This document shows, piece after piece, positions 52,157 to 62,594 of a DNA stretch of 64,000 bases. The stretch is from Virgibacillus_O sediminis (lineage in GTDB: Bacteria > Bacillota > Bacilli > Bacillales > Amphibacillaceae). Location of the stretch: the NCBI RefSeq assembly GCF_042643265.1, contig NZ_JBHRRZ010000040.1, positions 124,001-188,000 on the forward strand. The letters run 5' to 3'. The position numbers and the translations under genes were made by a program. The notes under the pieces are model-generated. The model was given only the letters and a program-made list of their open reading frames with translations, was not told the origin of the DNA and did not search any database. Within the stretch, counting starts at the first letter, position 1. Each line of letters begins with the position of its first letter.

Positions 52157-53069
52157 ATATGGGCACCCCTTTTCCAGTTGCTGCTTTTACTGAATCAATT
52201 CCATAAGTATGCAGGACCTCTGGCAGCTTCTCTATAATTTCGGGGCACACAAAGGGGTTCTGGAAGTTAGCTGTCCCAACTGCCACCGCATCCGCTCCCG
52301 CTAGTAAAAATTCAAGGACATCCTCTGCACTGGTAATTCCCCCCATTCCGATAATAGGAATGTTGACCTGCTGTTTGACCTCATAGATCATTCGGATTGC
52401 AACCGGCTTAATGGCCGGGCCGGATAATCCCCCTGTGCCATTAGCAAGAAGAGGTTTCTTTGACGGAAGGTCCATCTGCATTCCGGATAATGTATTGATC
52501 ATGGATAGGCCGGCTGCCCCTGCGTCTTCTACTGCTTTTGCCATAGAGGCAATGTCCGAGACATTCGGAGAGAGTTTTACGTAGACAGGCAGCCTGCTTG
52601 CCTGTTTGACCGCCTGCGTCACTTCTGCCGCCATGCCCGGATCGGTACCAAACTGGAGACCTCCTTCTTTCACATTAGGACAAGAAATATTCAGTTCCAG
52701 TGCATGAACATCATCCGTATGGTTGAATGCTTCCGCTACCTTTTGATACTCTTCAACGGTGCTTCCTGCTATATTCGCAATAACAGGCACGTCGTAATCT
52801 GCCAGAAAAGGAACTTCCGTTTCGATAATTTTCTCTACCCCAGGGTTTTGCAGGCCAATTGCGTTCAGCATACCGGAGGCTGTCTCCGCTACCCTAGGTG
52901 TCGAATTGCCATATCTTGCTGTACCTGTGGCCGCCTTCATGATTACTGCTCCTAATCTGCTTAAATCATAAAACTCACTATATTCTCGGCCAAAACCAAA
53001 GCAGCCTGATGCCGGCATCACCGGATTTTTCAAGTTAAGGCCAGGCAGCTGTACCGATAAATCTGTCAT
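52149..53069 (-). CDS. pyrD: Dihydroorotate dehydrogenase B, catalytic subunit
   Basis: Class 1B FMN enzyme that oxidises dihydroorotate to orotate with NAD via PyrK. 306 residues. NPVMPASGCFGFGREY, catalytic-loop NISCPNVKEGG, VKLSPNVSDI and GMGGITSAEDVLEFLLAGA. The ATG overlaps the pyrK stop (ATGA). Confidence 0.97.
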   Translation of the reverse strand: MTDLSVQLPGLNLKNPVMPASGCFGFGREYSEFYDLSRLGAVIMKAATGTARYGNSTPRVAETASGMLNAIGLQNPGVEKIIETEVPFLADYDVPVIANIAGSTVEEYQKVAEAFNHTDDVHALELNISCPNVKEGGLQFGTDPGMAAEVTQAVKQASRLPVYVKLSPNVSDIASMAKAVEDAGAAGLSMINTLSGMQMDLPSKKPLLANGTGGLSGPAIKPVAIRMIYEVKQQVNIPIIGMGGITSAEDVLEFLLAGADAVAVGTANFQNPFVCPEIIEKLPEVLHTYGIDSVKAATGKGVPIYE

Positions 53070-53821
53070 AGTGCGACCTCCTCTGCACGGAAAACCGGGC
53101 CATCCTTACAAATTTTTCGGTAACCTGATGTTCCGGCCTCTGGAATGACACAGGCAAAACATGCCCCGATACCGCATCCCATTCTCTCCTCCAGTGAAAT
53201 ATACCCTTCTTTATCTGTGAGCTGCTTCTTAACAGCCTGAAGCATCGGTAACGGGCCGCAGGTATAATATTGATCGAACTCACCTATGTCCCCAAGCAGA
53301 TCGGTAACAAAACCGGACGCCCCGTAGGAACCATCATCTGTAACTATATAAGTTTCTGCAAACTCTTGGAATTCCGTCTCATAAAAGACATGGCGGTCTG
53401 TTTGAAACCCTAAAACAGCAATGACGTGCTTCCCCTGCTCAGCAAGCGTCTTCCCAAGGTAGTGGAGAGGAGGCACCCCAATTCCTCCGCCGATTAATAG
53501 GATAGTCTGTTCTCTCTCATTTGTGAGAGGGAAACCATTACCAGATGGTCCAAGTACGTCGAAACTCATTCCCTGTTGATAAGCGGCCAGACTCTCTGTT
53601 CCTGATCCGGTAATTTTAAACAAAATCGTAGTGGTACCGGCATCCTTGTTTATATCGGCAATGGATATCGGCCGGCGCAATGTGTGCCCGGGCACGCTGA
53701 TATGAAGAAACTGGCCAGGCACAGCTTTTTGGCTGATCCATTGATTTTCCAGCACCATTTCGATGGTGTCTTCCGCTATTTGCTCCCGGCTCTGAATGTA
53801 CATATTCTCTTTATTTATCAT
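53066..53821 (-). CDS. pyrK: Dihydroorotate dehydrogenase B, electron transfer subunit
   Basis: FAD and 2Fe-2S protein that passes electrons from PyrD to NAD. 251 residues. FAD motif RRPISIAD, NAD-binding LLIGGGIGVPPLHYLGKTL, and cluster cysteines MGCGIGACFACV with a later C (KICKDGPVF). ATG 53821 overlaps the carB stop; an internal ATG at 53803 is possible. Confidence 0.96.
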   Translation of the reverse strand: MINKENMYIQSREQIAEDTIEMVLENQWISQKAVPGQFLHISVPGHTLRRPISIADINKDAGTTTILFKITGSGTESLAAYQQGMSFDVLGPSGNGFPLTNEREQTILLIGGGIGVPPLHYLGKTLAEQGKHVIAVLGFQTDRHVFYETEFQEFAETYIVTDDGSYGASGFVTDLLGDIGEFDQYYTCGPLPMLQAVKKQLTDKEGYISLEERMGCGIGACFACVIPEAGTSGYRKICKDGPVFRAEEVAL

Positions 53822-56800
53822 GAAAGCACAACCTCTTTATCGACCATCGCCTGCGCACTAAAGGTCGTTGAATCAATGACATGAAGTATGGCATTCGCCG
53901 TGTCCAGATTGGTCAGACATGCAATCCCATGTTCCACAGCTCCTCTTCTAATCTTAAAACCATCAGACCTAGGCTGTTGACCAGACGTGAGGGTATTGAT
54001 GACAAACTGAACGCTTCCTTCTTCGATAACCGACAGAACATCTGGATTGCCTGACCCTATTTTGGCCACTTCCTTCACAGGAATGCCGGACTGGCGTAGA
54101 TAAGCGGCTGTTCCTTCCGTTCCAAACAATTGGAATCCGAGCTGATGGAAGTGTTCAGCAATCTGGCTTGCTTCTTGTTTATCTTTATCCGCAACAGTCA
54201 GCAGAACAGATCCTTCCTGCGGGATTTTCACTCCAGAAGCAATCAGTCCTTTATATAATGCTTTTTCCAATGTTTTGTCATGGCCGATTGCTTCTCCGGT
54301 CGATTTCATTTCCGGTCCGAGGATCGTGTCCACCCTCTGAAGCTTCTCAAAGGAGAAGACAGGTACTTTGACGGAAACTTCTTCCGCCTCGGGAAGAATA
54401 CCGGTTGTATATCCAAGCGAAGACAATTTTTCACCGAGAATACATCTTGTTGCCAGATTAGCCATCGTCACTCCGGTAATCTTACTCAGGAATGGAATCG
54501 TCCTGCTTGCACGAGGATTTACCTCCAACACATATACTTCTTCATTTTGAATAATGAATTGGATATTTATCAATCCTCTTACATCAATGCCCCGTGCTAT
54601 TTTGGCAGCTGCTTCCATACATTTGTCCTTGACCCTGTCACTGAGCCGCTGAGGGGGATAGACGGCAATGGAATCGCCGGAGTGGACACCCGATCGTTCA
54701 ATATGTTCCATAATACCGGGAACCACCACTGTGTCACCATCACTGATGGCATCTACTTCCACTTCAATACCTGTAACATATTTATCGATCAGAATAGGAT
54801 GCTCACTGTTGACATTTGCTGATTTGTCCAGGTAGGCTTTTAGCTCCGTATCGCTGTAGACAATCTCCATTCTACTTCCGCCAATGACATAGGAAGGACG
54901 GACAAGAACAGGGTAGCCAATGGACTTCGCCGCTTCAACAGCATGCGCTAGCTTCTTGACGGCCTTTCCTTTTGGACGCAGTAGATCAAGGTCGTTCAGC
55001 AAGATTTCAAATTTATCCCGGTCTTCCGCCTGGTCTATAGCCTCCAGGCTTGTACCGAGGATTTTCACTCCACGGCGTTCGAGGCCGGCTGCAAGATTAA
55101 TAGCTGTTTGTCCGCCAAATTGGACAATGACACCCTCTGGTTTTTCCAAGTCGATGACGTGCATGACATCCTCTAAAGTAAGTGGTTCGAAATATAATTT
55201 ATCGGAGATGCTGAAGTCGGTCGAAACTGTTTCTGGATTGTTATTCATAATGATAGCTTCATAGCCCATTTCTTTGATTGCCAGAACCGAATGTACCGTA
55301 GCATAATCAAATTCAATTCCCTGTCCAATTCGAATTGGCCCGGATCCAAGCACTAGCACTTTCTTTCTGTCTGTAACATTGGACTCGTTTTCCTCTTCGA
55401 AGGTGCTGTAGAAATATGGTGTTTCTGATTCGAATTCAGCCGCACAGGTATCAACCATTTTATAGACTGGCAGTATTTTCTCTTCTTTTCTATAGTGGTA
55501 GACGTCATCAACAGGTACATTCCAAAGCCTTGCGAGATGGGCATCCGGAATGCCTAACTTTTTAGCCTGTTCTGTTATGGCAGCATTGAATTTATTCTCT
55601 TTCAGCACAGCTTCAAACTTGATCAGCTTCTGGATTTTCACTAGGAAGAACCGGTCAATCTTAGTCAGTTCGAAGATTTCCTCGACCGACATTCCTCGCC
55701 GGAACGCTTCTGCCAACATGAATACCCGCTCGTCTCCCGGCTTTTTCAGATGCTTGATAATCTTTGAATCTGGCAGATTTTCAACACTAGCCAAGCCAAG
55801 CTCTTCTGTTCCGATATCAAGAGAACGTATACCCTTCAGGAAAGATTCTTCAAAATTCCTGCCAATCGCCATCACTTCACCAGTAGCCTTCATCTGGGTA
55901 CCAAGATAACGGTCTCCGCTGCTGAATTTATCAAATGGAAAACGTGGAATCTTAGTTACTACGTAATCCAAGGATGGTTCGAACATGGCATAGGTCGTAC
56001 CTGTAATGGGGTTAATGATCTCATCCAAAGTTAACCCCACAGCAATTTTTGCTGCCATCTTGGCAATAGGATACCCAGTTGCTTTGGAGGCAAGCGCACT
56101 GGAACGGGATACGCGCGGATTTACTTCTATAATATAGTAATTGAAGCTGTCGGGATCCAATGCTAGCTGGACATTACATCCTCCTTCAATTTTCAAGGCG
56201 CGGATAATTTTCAGGGATGCGTTGCGAAGCATTTGGTATTCCCGGTCGCTCAGTGTCTGGGATGGTGCAACCACAATGGAATCTCCCGTATGTATACCGA
56301 CCGGGTCCACATTCTCCATATTACAGACAACGATTGCCTGATCATTTTGATCCCTCATCACTTCATACTCAATTTCTTTATATCCAGCAATGTTCTTTTC
56401 GATGAGACATTGGTTCACCGGTGATAGCGATAAGCCATTCCTGGCAATCTCCCTGAGTTCCTTCTCGTCGTTACACATTCCGCCTCCAGTGCCGCCAAGT
56501 GTATAAGCGGGCCGGACAATAACGGGATAACCGATCTCTTTAGCGAAATCGCATGCTTGGTCTACGGAATTGACAATGGAACTGTCTGGCACCGGCTCAT
56601 TCAATTCTCCCATCAATGTCCGGAATTGTTCACGGTCCTCTGCTTTCTGAATAGCCTCCAACGAAGTCCCAAGCAGATTTACACCATATTGGTTCAGAAT
56701 TCCCGTCTTCTCCAGTTCCATAGCCAGATTAAGACCGGTCTGCCCGCCGAGTGTAGGCAGCAATGCATCAGGCATCTCTTTCCGGATGATCTTGGTTAGG

Positions 56801-57018
56801 AATTCGACAGTCAAAGGCTCCATATATACTTTATCCGCCACCGTATGATCCGTCATGATGGTTGCCGGATTTGAATTGGCCAGAATGACTGTATAGCCTT
56901 CTTCACGGAGGGCTTGGCAAGCCTGTGTTCCTGAATAGTCAAATTCCGCAGCCTGGCCGATGATAATGGGACCAGAACCGATCACCAGTATTTTTTGGAT
57001 GTCGTTATTTTTAGGCAT
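53818..57018 (-). CDS. carB: Carbamoyl-phosphate synthase large subunit (pyrimidine-type)
   Basis: Builds carbamoyl phosphate. 1066 residues. Duplicated ATP-grasp halves (1-about 400 and 550-935) with LVIGSGPIIIGQAAEFDYSG and LVLGSGPIRIGQGIEFDYA, oligomerisation domain between, and a C-terminal MGS-like allosteric domain (FQLFGTEGTAAYLRQSG). Located inside the pyr operon, so it is the uracil-regulated (PyrAB) enzyme. Overlaps carA by eight bases. Confidence 0.97.
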   Translation of the reverse strand: MPKNNDIQKILVIGSGPIIIGQAAEFDYSGTQACQALREEGYTVILANSNPATIMTDHTVADKVYMEPLTVEFLTKIIRKEMPDALLPTLGGQTGLNLAMELEKTGILNQYGVNLLGTSLEAIQKAEDREQFRTLMGELNEPVPDSSIVNSVDQACDFAKEIGYPVIVRPAYTLGGTGGGMCNDEKELREIARNGLSLSPVNQCLIEKNIAGYKEIEYEVMRDQNDQAIVVCNMENVDPVGIHTGDSIVVAPSQTLSDREYQMLRNASLKIIRALKIEGGCNVQLALDPDSFNYYIIEVNPRVSRSSALASKATGYPIAKMAAKIAVGLTLDEIINPITGTTYAMFEPSLDYVVTKIPRFPFDKFSSGDRYLGTQMKATGEVMAIGRNFEESFLKGIRSLDIGTEELGLASVENLPDSKIIKHLKKPGDERVFMLAEAFRRGMSVEEIFELTKIDRFFLVKIQKLIKFEAVLKENKFNAAITEQAKKLGIPDAHLARLWNVPVDDVYHYRKEEKILPVYKMVDTCAAEFESETPYFYSTFEEENESNVTDRKKVLVLGSGPIRIGQGIEFDYATVHSVLAIKEMGYEAIIMNNNPETVSTDFSISDKLYFEPLTLEDVMHVIDLEKPEGVIVQFGGQTAINLAAGLERRGVKILGTSLEAIDQAEDRDKFEILLNDLDLLRPKGKAVKKLAHAVEAAKSIGYPVLVRPSYVIGGSRMEIVYSDTELKAYLDKSANVNSEHPILIDKYVTGIEVEVDAISDGDTVVVPGIMEHIERSGVHSGDSIAVYPPQRLSDRVKDKCMEAAAKIARGIDVRGLINIQFIIQNEEVYVLEVNPRASRTIPFLSKITGVTMANLATRCILGEKLSSLGYTTGILPEAEEVSVKVPVFSFEKLQRVDTILGPEMKSTGEAIGHDKTLEKALYKGLIASGVKIPQEGSVLLTVADKDKQEASQIAEHFHQLGFQLFGTEGTAAYLRQSGIPVKEVAKIGSGNPDVLSVIEEGSVQFVINTLTSGQQPRSDGFKIRRGAVEHGIACLTNLDTANAILHVIDSTTFSAQAMVDKEVVLS

Positions 57019-58111
57019 AGGTATGCTCCTCCTTTTTAAGTTGGCCGACTTCCACCATTTTCAGAAATTCATCGAACAAGTAGCCTGTATCTTCCGGTCC
57101 CGGTGAGCTTTCTGGGTGATACTGAACCGAAAACGCGGGATGTGTCTGATGTCTGATACCTTCGACGGTGTTATCATTTAGGGCAATTTGTGTCAGGTCC
57201 AGCTTCGTTTGCGCTAATGACTCCCTGCGTACTGCATAGCTGTGATTCTGTGACGTAATGTATGTCCGCCCAGTTTCTAAATCTTTTACTGGATGATTTG
57301 CCCCTCTATGGCCGAATTTCAGTTTTTCAGTATCTGCATCACAAGCAAGTGCGAAAAGCTGATGGCCGAGGCATATACCGAACAAAGGCAATTTTCCAAT
57401 AATTTCCTTAATCATATTGATAGCTTCCGGTACATCCTTAGGATCACCAGGTCCATTGGTAAGCATGATGCCATCAGGCTTTAGTCTTAAGATGGATGCA
57501 GCATCGTAATGGTAGGGAACAACAGTGATGTGGCAGTCACGCTGTGTCAGTTCACGCAATATGCCATGTTTCATACCAAAATCCACCATAACAATGCGCT
57601 TTCCCCTGCCTGGTACAACGTAAGGCTTTACAGTAGACGTCCGTTCCACTTGATTTCTGTCCAATTGAGCAGTATTTAGCTGCCTGGCAATATCTTCAGC
57701 TGTTTCTTCCACTGGTCTAATTGTCGCTTTCATTGTCCCGTGCCGGCGGATGATCTTTGTCAGCTTTCTCGTATCAATACCGGAAATGCCGGGAATATCG
57801 TGAGCTTTTAAAAACTCATCCAGCGTCTCACCGCTTCGGAAATTAGAAGGCTCCTCACACACTTCCTTCACAATAAAACCATGGATGAACGGATGAACTG
57901 TTTCGAAGTCATCCCGGTTAATCCCATAATTTCCTACTTGAGGATAAGTCATCATTACAATCTGACCGCAATACGAAGGATCACTGATCACCTCTTGATA
58001 ACCTGTCATCCCTGTATTGAATACTACTTCACCTGTTATGGCCCGTTCACTTCCAAAACTTTCTCCAATAAATATAGTACCGTCTTCTAGAACAAGCTGT
58101 CGTTTAGCCAT
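57011..58111 (-). CDS. carA: Carbamoyl-phosphate synthase small subunit
   Basis: Glutaminase that supplies ammonia to CarB. 366 residues. MAKRQLVLEDGTIFIGESFG start, class I amidotransferase with the nucleophile Cys in FGICLGHQLFA and His-Glu in QYHPESSPGPED. ATG 58111 has AAGGAGG and overlaps pyrC by eight bases; the longer frame to 58279 is rejected. Confidence 0.97.
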   Translation of the reverse strand: MAKRQLVLEDGTIFIGESFGSERAITGEVVFNTGMTGYQEVISDPSYCGQIVMMTYPQVGNYGINRDDFETVHPFIHGFIVKEVCEEPSNFRSGETLDEFLKAHDIPGISGIDTRKLTKIIRRHGTMKATIRPVEETAEDIARQLNTAQLDRNQVERTSTVKPYVVPGRGKRIVMVDFGMKHGILRELTQRDCHITVVPYHYDAASILRLKPDGIMLTNGPGDPKDVPEAINMIKEIIGKLPLFGICLGHQLFALACDADTEKLKFGHRGANHPVKDLETGRTYITSQNHSYAVRRESLAQTKLDLTQIALNDNTVEGIRHQTHPAFSVQYHPESSPGPEDTGYLFDEFLKMVEVGQLKKEEHTYA

Positions 58112-59390
58112 TATTATAATCCTCCTTATAGACAATCCTTCCTTCTGAGATGGTGAGAATAGGTATCCCTTCCACATCCCATCCATGGAATGGAGTGTTT
58201 CTACCTTTTGAATAGAAATGGTCTTTATTGATAATAGACTGTTTATCCAAGTCGATGAGGGTAATATCTGCCACTGCATTCACCTCAAGCGTGCCATAAG
58301 GAAGGTTGAATACCTCCGCAGGCCTCACGGTCAGCCAGTCGACCAGTTGCTTTAAGGTGATTTTATTGGTTTTCACCATATATGTATAAAGAAGTGGAAA
58401 TGCCGTCTCCAGGCCGACAATTCCAAAAGGAGCTTTCAGGAATCCGTCTGCTTTTTCTTCTGAAGCATGTGGAGCATGATCAGTAGCTATGAAATCAATT
58501 GTCCCATCCAGAAGGCCTTCTATTAATGCCTGCTGATCCTCTCGGGCTCTTAGGGGCGGGTTCATTTTATAGTTGGCATCGTTCCCTGGGACATCCTCTT
58601 CATTAAGCAGCAGGTGATGGGGAGTGACTTCCGCCGTGACCTTGATACCTGCCTTCTTAGCATCCCGGATGACACGCACTGATTCTTTCGTACTTACATG
58701 GCAGACATGGTAGTGGCAGTCAGCTGCTTCCGCCAACAGGACATCACGGGCTATCTGCACGGATTCGCTTAAGGAAGGAATCCCCGGCAGGTCCAACCGT
58801 TCGCTTACTTTTCCATCATGCAGAACCCCGCCATATACAATGGAATTATCTTCACAATGGGCTACAATCGGCTTGCCGGCTTGTGCTGCTTCCCGCATAG
58901 CCCGAAGCATCTGATCAGCCGTTTGGATGCCGACACCGTCATCCGTAAAAGCAAAAATTTCCTCTTTGGCCAGTTCACTGATATCTGTCAGTTCTTTTCC
59001 TTTTAGCCCTTTTGTTATCGCTGCATAAGGGAGCACTCGGACGGCAGCATCCTGTTCAATCTTTTCGAGCAATGCCTGTACATCTTCCGTATTGTCGGGT
59101 ACAGGAGTGGTATTTGGCATGGCGCAAACCGTGGTGAAACCACCGCACGCGGCAGCCAGGCTTCCTGTTCTAATTGTTTCCTTATGTTCTCCGCCTGGTT
59201 CACGCAAATGGATATGGACATCAATGAAACCCGGTACAGCCAGCTTCCCTGTACAGTCAATCACCTCGTCTGCTTTTTCATTAATATTTTGGTCCATCTT
59301 TTTTATTTGTCTATCCTCTATCAAAATGTCGCAAGTATACTGTTCATCTTCCTGCCAGAGCTGGTTTGTATTTTTCAATAATATTTTCAC
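58104..59390 (-). CDS. pyrC: Dihydroorotase
   Basis: Zinc amidohydrolase closing carbamoyl aspartate to dihydroorotate. 428 residues. Metal ligands His59 and His61 (DVHIHLREPG), PIVAHCED, CHVSTKESV and the catalytic Asp in ATDHAPHA. GTG start at 59390 with GGGGG seven bases upstream, inside the end of pyrB (47-base overlap). Confidence 0.96.
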   Translation of the reverse strand: MKILLKNTNQLWQEDEQYTCDILIEDRQIKKMDQNINEKADEVIDCTGKLAVPGFIDVHIHLREPGGEHKETIRTGSLAAACGGFTTVCAMPNTTPVPDNTEDVQALLEKIEQDAAVRVLPYAAITKGLKGKELTDISELAKEEIFAFTDDGVGIQTADQMLRAMREAAQAGKPIVAHCEDNSIVYGGVLHDGKVSERLDLPGIPSLSESVQIARDVLLAEAADCHYHVCHVSTKESVRVIRDAKKAGIKVTAEVTPHHLLLNEEDVPGNDANYKMNPPLRAREDQQALIEGLLDGTIDFIATDHAPHASEEKADGFLKAPFGIVGLETAFPLLYTYMVKTNKITLKQLVDWLTVRPAEVFNLPYGTLEVNAVADITLIDLDKQSIINKDHFYSKGRNTPFHGWDVEGIPILTISEGRIVYKEDYNNG

Positions 59391-60276
59391 CCATAATCCC
59401 CCACTCTTCTAAAATTTTTGACATTATTGCCATTCGCATATATACACCATTCTCCATTTGCTTAAAAATACGGGAGCGGCTGCATTCTACAAGATCTGAA
59501 TCTATCTCCACCCCACGGTTCACTGGAGCAGGATGAAGAATAATGGAGTGCTGCTTCATCTTCTTTTCCCTTTGTTTGGTGAGGCCATACTCTGTCAGAT
59601 AGTCAACGGAAGGACCAGCAACCCCATGATGCCTCTCATGCTGTATACGAAGGAGCATAAGAACATCACTCACTTTAACGGCCTCATCCATGCTGATATA
59701 GGGAAAGTCAAGAGACTCATCCTGGAATCCAGGCGGGGCGCAAAGATAGACTTCAGCCCCAAGAGACTTTAATGCTCTCGCATTGGAATGCGCTACCCTG
59801 CTATGCCTGATATCTCCTGCAACCACTATCTTCAAGCCCGAAAAGCCTGAGAACTCTTGATAGATTGTCATGAGATCCAGCATACACTGCGATGGATGTT
59901 CCGCCTTCCCGGCTCCTGCATTTATTACCGGAATGGAAAGCTTGTCTTGAAGCTCATCTGCCCATACATCCGAGGGGTGCCGAATGACCAGCAGATTTGC
60001 TCCTATTGCCTGCAGGGTCCTGGATGTGTCGTACAGTGTCTCCCCTTTTTTGGTACTGGACGTGTCTGTGTGGAAATCAAGGACTTCCATTCCCAATCTC
60101 TTTTGTGCCATAGTAAAACTCATTTTCGTTCTTGTGCTAGGTTCAAAGAAAAGGTTCGCTGCATACAACGGCTTCGAAAAGCCCGGTACTCTTCCCATAC
60201 TAAATTGTTCAGCCCTGTGCAAAAGGTTCCATATTTCTCCTTCAGAGAATTGATCTACAGAGATAAAGTGCCGCAT
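59344..60276 (-). CDS. pyrB: Aspartate carbamoyltransferase catalytic subunit
   Basis: Carbamoyl phosphate + aspartate to carbamoyl aspartate. 310 residues. Carbamoyl-phosphate motif FFEPSTRTKMSF, IRHPSD, HPSQCMLDLMT and HPAPVNRGVEI. No regulatory PyrI chain, as is normal in Bacillus. ATG 60276 is preferred over the adjacent TTG; GGGAG lies upstream. Only about 17 bases from pyrP. Confidence 0.97.
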   Translation of the reverse strand: MRHFISVDQFSEGEIWNLLHRAEQFSMGRVPGFSKPLYAANLFFEPSTRTKMSFTMAQKRLGMEVLDFHTDTSSTKKGETLYDTSRTLQAIGANLLVIRHPSDVWADELQDKLSIPVINAGAGKAEHPSQCMLDLMTIYQEFSGFSGLKIVVAGDIRHSRVAHSNARALKSLGAEVYLCAPPGFQDESLDFPYISMDEAVKVSDVLMLLRIQHERHHGVAGPSVDYLTEYGLTKQREKKMKQHSIILHPAPVNRGVEIDSDLVECSRSRIFKQMENGVYMRMAIMSKILEEWGIMGENIIEKYKPALAGR

Positions 60277-60293
60277 CAAACCACTCCCGCCTT

Positions 60294-61664
60294 TTAGGAT
60301 ATATTTCTTTTTTCCTTCGGTGCTTCATTTTCATCAAACAATTCTTCTGCCTCGCCTGCCTTCTCTTTGTCAGGAAGAACAAGGTTGAGTATGACTCCCA
60401 CAATTGCCGATAAAGCCATACCAGCAATTTGTACTTCATTAGTTATTTCAATAAATGCACCGCCAACACCAAGCACCATGATAACGGATGCGATTACCAG
60501 ATTCCTGTTGTTGCCAAGGTCGATATTACTGTCTGTCAGCATTCTCAGCCCGTTAGATGCAATGATCCCGAATAACAGGATGGAAACACCGCCCATTACT
60601 GGGGATGGAACGGAACTGATGGCCGCCGTGATGATGCCGACAAATCCAAATAGAATGGCCAGTATAGCTGCACCGGCTACGACAAAGATGCTGAATACCC
60701 TTGTAATGGAAAGTACACCAATGTTTTCGCCGTAAGTGGTATTAGGCGGTCCACCCAGCATAGAACCGATAATCGTTGCAACTCCGTCACCAAGAATGGA
60801 GCGGTGCAATCCAGGATCTTTTAGGAAATTGCGCTCGGCGACTTTGGAAAGCACCATTTGGTCCCCAATATGCTCAGCAATTGTAACCAGCGCCACAGGC
60901 ACCATGATAAAGAGAATTTGCATGCTGAAAACTTCGGTTGGTGAATAATCAACAAACGGAATGATAAATTCTGGCGTCTGGAATACCGCCAAGAAAAACT
61001 CTCCAATTGAGCCTGCTTCTGTGATCTGTGCCCATTCCGCTTTTATTCCTGCCGTATCAACAATTCCTTGGAACAATGCAAAAGCATATCCGGAAAGGAT
61101 ACCGATCAAGATTGGCACAAGTCCAAAAAACCCTTTGAAATAAACTGATGCTATTACTGTCACCGCGAGGGTAACCAACGCCGTCAACATGAAACTTCCA
61201 TTATAAACACCGTCTTCATTCATCGCCATATCAATGGCAGTCGGAGCAAGCCCCAACCCAATGACAATGATTACCGGTCCGACCACTACTGGCGGAAGAA
61301 GCTTCATCAACCAATCTGTCCCGATAAATCCTATCAGGAGTGCAACTAATCCATAAACAATACCTGCCATAAAGCTCCCTATCATTGCCCCTGCAGGTCC
61401 GGAAGCAGCGCTGGCTGCGAGTATTGGAGCAATAAATGCAAAGCTTGATCCTAGATATGCAGGAATTTTCCCGCGGGTGATTAAAATATAAGCAAGTGTA
61501 CCTGCTCCACTCGATATAAGTGCAACTGCCGGTGATAAGCCAGTAAGGAACGGAACGAGAATCGTAGAGCCGAACATGGCGAATAAATGCTGAATGCTCA
61601 AGAGCAGCCATTTATTAAGTTTGGGCCTTTCATGTATGTCCATTACCATCTTTTTTTCTGTCAT
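60294..61664 (-). CDS. pyrP: Uracil permease (NCS2/UraA type)
   Basis: Uracil-proton symporter. 456 residues, about 14 membrane segments. QHLFAMFGSTILVPFLTG, VGPVIIVIGLGLAP, and the substrate motif GGPPNTTYGENIG are present. ATG 61664 follows TTGGAGGGG. Preceded by the second PyrR attenuator. Confidence 0.96.
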   Translation of the reverse strand: MTEKKMVMDIHERPKLNKWLLLSIQHLFAMFGSTILVPFLTGLSPAVALISSGAGTLAYILITRGKIPAYLGSSFAFIAPILAASAASGPAGAMIGSFMAGIVYGLVALLIGFIGTDWLMKLLPPVVVGPVIIVIGLGLAPTAIDMAMNEDGVYNGSFMLTALVTLAVTVIASVYFKGFFGLVPILIGILSGYAFALFQGIVDTAGIKAEWAQITEAGSIGEFFLAVFQTPEFIIPFVDYSPTEVFSMQILFIMVPVALVTIAEHIGDQMVLSKVAERNFLKDPGLHRSILGDGVATIIGSMLGGPPNTTYGENIGVLSITRVFSIFVVAGAAILAILFGFVGIITAAISSVPSPVMGGVSILLFGIIASNGLRMLTDSNIDLGNNRNLVIASVIMVLGVGGAFIEITNEVQIAGMALSAIVGVILNLVLPDKEKAGEAEELFDENEAPKEKRNIS

Positions 61665-61750
61665 ATCTTACCCCTCCAATTTTTTCTGTGTTTTATCTTG
61701 ATGCCTTTATAAGGAACATGGATATTCTGCTCATCCATGGAATAAGGCCA

Positions 61751-61847
61751 TAAAAAAACGTGTACCTCTCTGCATAAGATTGCAAAGAGGTACACGTGTA
61801 TACAAATTCCACGTCTACTTATACAACCTTATAAATCTCTCTGGATT
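61751..61847 (-). promoter_or_regulatory. PyrR attenuator between pyrR and pyrP
   Basis: PyrR-binding loop ATCCAGAGAGATTTATAAGG at 61828-61847 matches the anti-antiterminator consensus (TCCAGAGAGGCT...AGG), followed by a 12-bp terminator stem (61787-61798 with 61759-61770) and a run of seven T. UMP-bound PyrR is expected to favour termination. Confidence 0.85.
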
Positions 61848-61905
61848 CATTTAAAGGTCTTTTTCGGTAGATACTCGGCCTCACGGGGCCTTACTGATAT
61901 GATGC

Positions 61906-62451
61906 CTATTCTTTCTCATAAATGGACACATGGTCTGCCTGGTCTACCTCATCCAGCTGGACGACTACCACTTCCTTCTCTGATGTAGGGATATTTTTCC
62001 CAACGTAATCAGCCCGAATCGGGAGTTCTCTGTGGCCTCGGTCCACTAAAACTGCCAGCTGGATTCCGGATGGACGCCCGCTGTCCATCACAGCGTCCAT
62101 CGCAGCCCGGATTGTCCTTCCGGTATATAAAACATCATCTACAAGGATCACTTTCTTCTCTGTTACATCTACTTCAATATTGACAGCTTTCAACTCCGGA
62201 TCCTCATTATCCGAAACTTTTTCCAGGTCGTCCCGGTAAAGGGTGATGTCCAACTCACCAATAGGGACAGTAATATTTTCTATCTGTCTAATCTTCTCCT
62301 GCAGCCTACTGGCTAGCGGAACGCCCCTCGTTTTTACACCAACTAGCAACAGGTTGTCCCCGCCTTTGTTCTTCTCCAGGATTTCATGGGCAATCCTAGT
62401 CAATGCACGGTTAACCGCTGGCTGGTCAAGAATTTCTGTTTTCTTCTTCAT
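61906..62451 (-). CDS. pyrR: Bifunctional pyr operon regulator / uracil phosphoribosyltransferase PyrR
   Basis: RNA-binding attenuation protein with residual UPRTase activity. 181 residues, exactly as in B. subtilis. PRPP loop VILVDDVLYTGRTIRAAMDA and N-terminal MKKKTEILDQPAVNRALTRIAHEI. ATG 62451 follows GGGGGGG. First gene of the operon. Confidence 0.97.
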   Translation of the reverse strand: MKKKTEILDQPAVNRALTRIAHEILEKNKGGDNLLLVGVKTRGVPLASRLQEKIRQIENITVPIGELDITLYRDDLEKVSDNEDPELKAVNIEVDVTEKKVILVDDVLYTGRTIRAAMDAVMDSGRPSGIQLAVLVDRGHRELPIRADYVGKNIPTSEKEVVVVQLDEVDQADHVSIYEKE

Positions 62452-62471
62452 TGATTTGCCCCCCCTGTTCA

Positions 62472-62564
62472 TAAAAAAATCCCTTTTTCCGTGAGGAAAA
62501 AGGGATTGGCTGCAAGAATCGAACCCAATGGTTCATCTCCGTTTCCTTTTAAGCCTCACTGGAC
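62472..62564 (-). promoter_or_regulatory. PyrR attenuator in the pyrR leader
   Basis: PyrR loop GTCCAGTGAGGCTTAAAAGG within 62540-62564, then a 13-bp terminator stem (62495-62507 with 62478-62490), loop TCAC, and TTTTTTT. Classic pyr leader just before pyrR. Confidence 0.88.
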
Positions 62565-62594
62565 TATGTTAAAGGGTCATATTCAACTTGTTTA